NCBI GenBank assembly: GCA_029259595.1
Contig: JAJDEW010000054.1
Coordinates: forward strand, 1 to 51,711
Reading direction: 5' to 3'
Length of the DNA stretch: 51,711 bases
From: Planctomycetota bacterium
GTDB lineage: Bacteria; Planctomycetota; UBA1135; GCA-002686595
A program made the translations under genes and the position numbers. Positions 51,475-51,711 of this stretch are shown piece after piece (positions within the stretch are counted from its first letter, which is position 1; each line of letters starts with the position of its first letter). The notes under the pieces were generated by a model. The model did no database searches. It was given only the letters and a program-made list of their open reading frames with translations, and had not been told where the DNA came from.

Positions 51475-51615
51475 CTTACGGAGCCTGCGGCTCCGAGGCT
51501 GCGCTGCTTGCTCGCCTACGGCGGGCCTGCGCTCCGCGACCACCGAGCTCGACCTCAGGTCTCGGACTCGGGTCGAAGACGGTGCCGGGCCGACAGGGTT
51601 CGGGGTCGTGACGGA

Positions 51616-51711
51616 GGCCCACGGCCAAGATCCCCGGCCAAGGCCCACGGCCAAGGTCCACAGACAAGGTCCACGGACAAGGTCCACGGACAAGGCTGCG
51701 GACAAGGCTGC
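51616..51711 (+). repeat. Imperfect 13-base tandem repeat, cut by the window edge
   Basis: Seven units follow each other: GGCCCACGGCCAA, GATCCCCGGCCAA, GGCCCACGGCCAA, GGTCCACAGACAA, GGTCCACGGACAA twice, then a 12-base GGCTGCGGACAA and a partial unit. They are contiguous, with no spacers. The array continues beyond the window. Confidence 0.85.

Larger units (their letters stand above)
51387..51711. other. Intergenic region after rpmB
   Basis: These 325 bases to the window end show no gene. They hold a hairpin at 51439-51474, a second small one (GGAGCC/GGCTCC at 51480-51494) and a 13-base tandem repeat from 51616 to the end. Confidence 0.6.

Noticed and set aside
51616..51711. Possible CRISPR array
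   Set aside because: Units are 13 bases and directly contiguous, without spacers of constant length; no cas genes are nearby.

Overview
The window looks like chromosomal DNA of a GC-rich Gram-negative bacterium, most likely a member of the Planctomycetota. That placement is inference from gene content: an envelope protein with coiled coil, beta and BRCT-like domains of a type I associate with that phylum; pilin-like proteins and secreted propeller proteins; ECF sigma, anti-sigma and CHAT genes; and lipoprotein, Tat and signal-peptide proteins throughout. I saw no phage, insertion sequence, CRISPR array or rRNA. Codon use looks uniformly GC-rich, so most antisense open frames are shadows. Many neighbouring genes share GTGA or ATGA stop/start overlaps, which marks co-transcribed, translationally coupled pairs.

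Layout. 192-5767 (+): a lipoprotein with a sulfatase fold but lacking its catalytic residues, then three GT4 glycosyltransferases. 5776-9616 (-): a GT4, a histidine phosphatase, a cysteine-free thioredoxin-fold protein and a small membrane protein. 9767-15060: divergent secreted proteins, one a beta-propeller with two haem c motifs, the other an FG-GAP protein ending in CxxCH. 15070-19520: exported CHAT protease-like protein, membrane anti-sigma-like protein and ECF sigma factor (-), divergent from a GAF protein. 19540-25667: SGNH hydrolase, ABC exporter pair, inositol-monophosphatase-like enzyme and thioredoxin reductase. 25766-29802 (-): three type IV pilin-like genes, the largest carrying a CxxCH motif. 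30044-35931: a second glycosyltransferase cluster (a coiled-coil GT4, a GT2 and two tandem paralogous GT4s). 35950-44481: housekeeping genes (rho, coaE, tatC, cinA, tRNA-Gln, and a gcvT-gcvH-lipoate transferase operon), plus the BRCT-like envelope protein. 44598-46205: a secreted propeller protein. 46414-50721 (+): a five-gene operon built around an MglA GTPase and its MglB partner. 51141-51386: rpmB, followed by hairpins and a short tandem repeat.

The most interesting system is the 46414-50721 operon. Its MglA has a Pro/Ala-rich linker and a C-terminal membrane anchor, and it is encoded with three separate roadblock/LC7 proteins (one fused to TPRs) and a membrane-spanning helical-repeat protein. 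An intrinsic terminator lies directly before its first gene. The second candidate system is the ECF sigma / anti-sigma / exported CHAT module. There the predicted protease and the anti-sigma's outer domain lie on the same side of the membrane, and the sigma gene has a candidate ECF-type promoter of its own.
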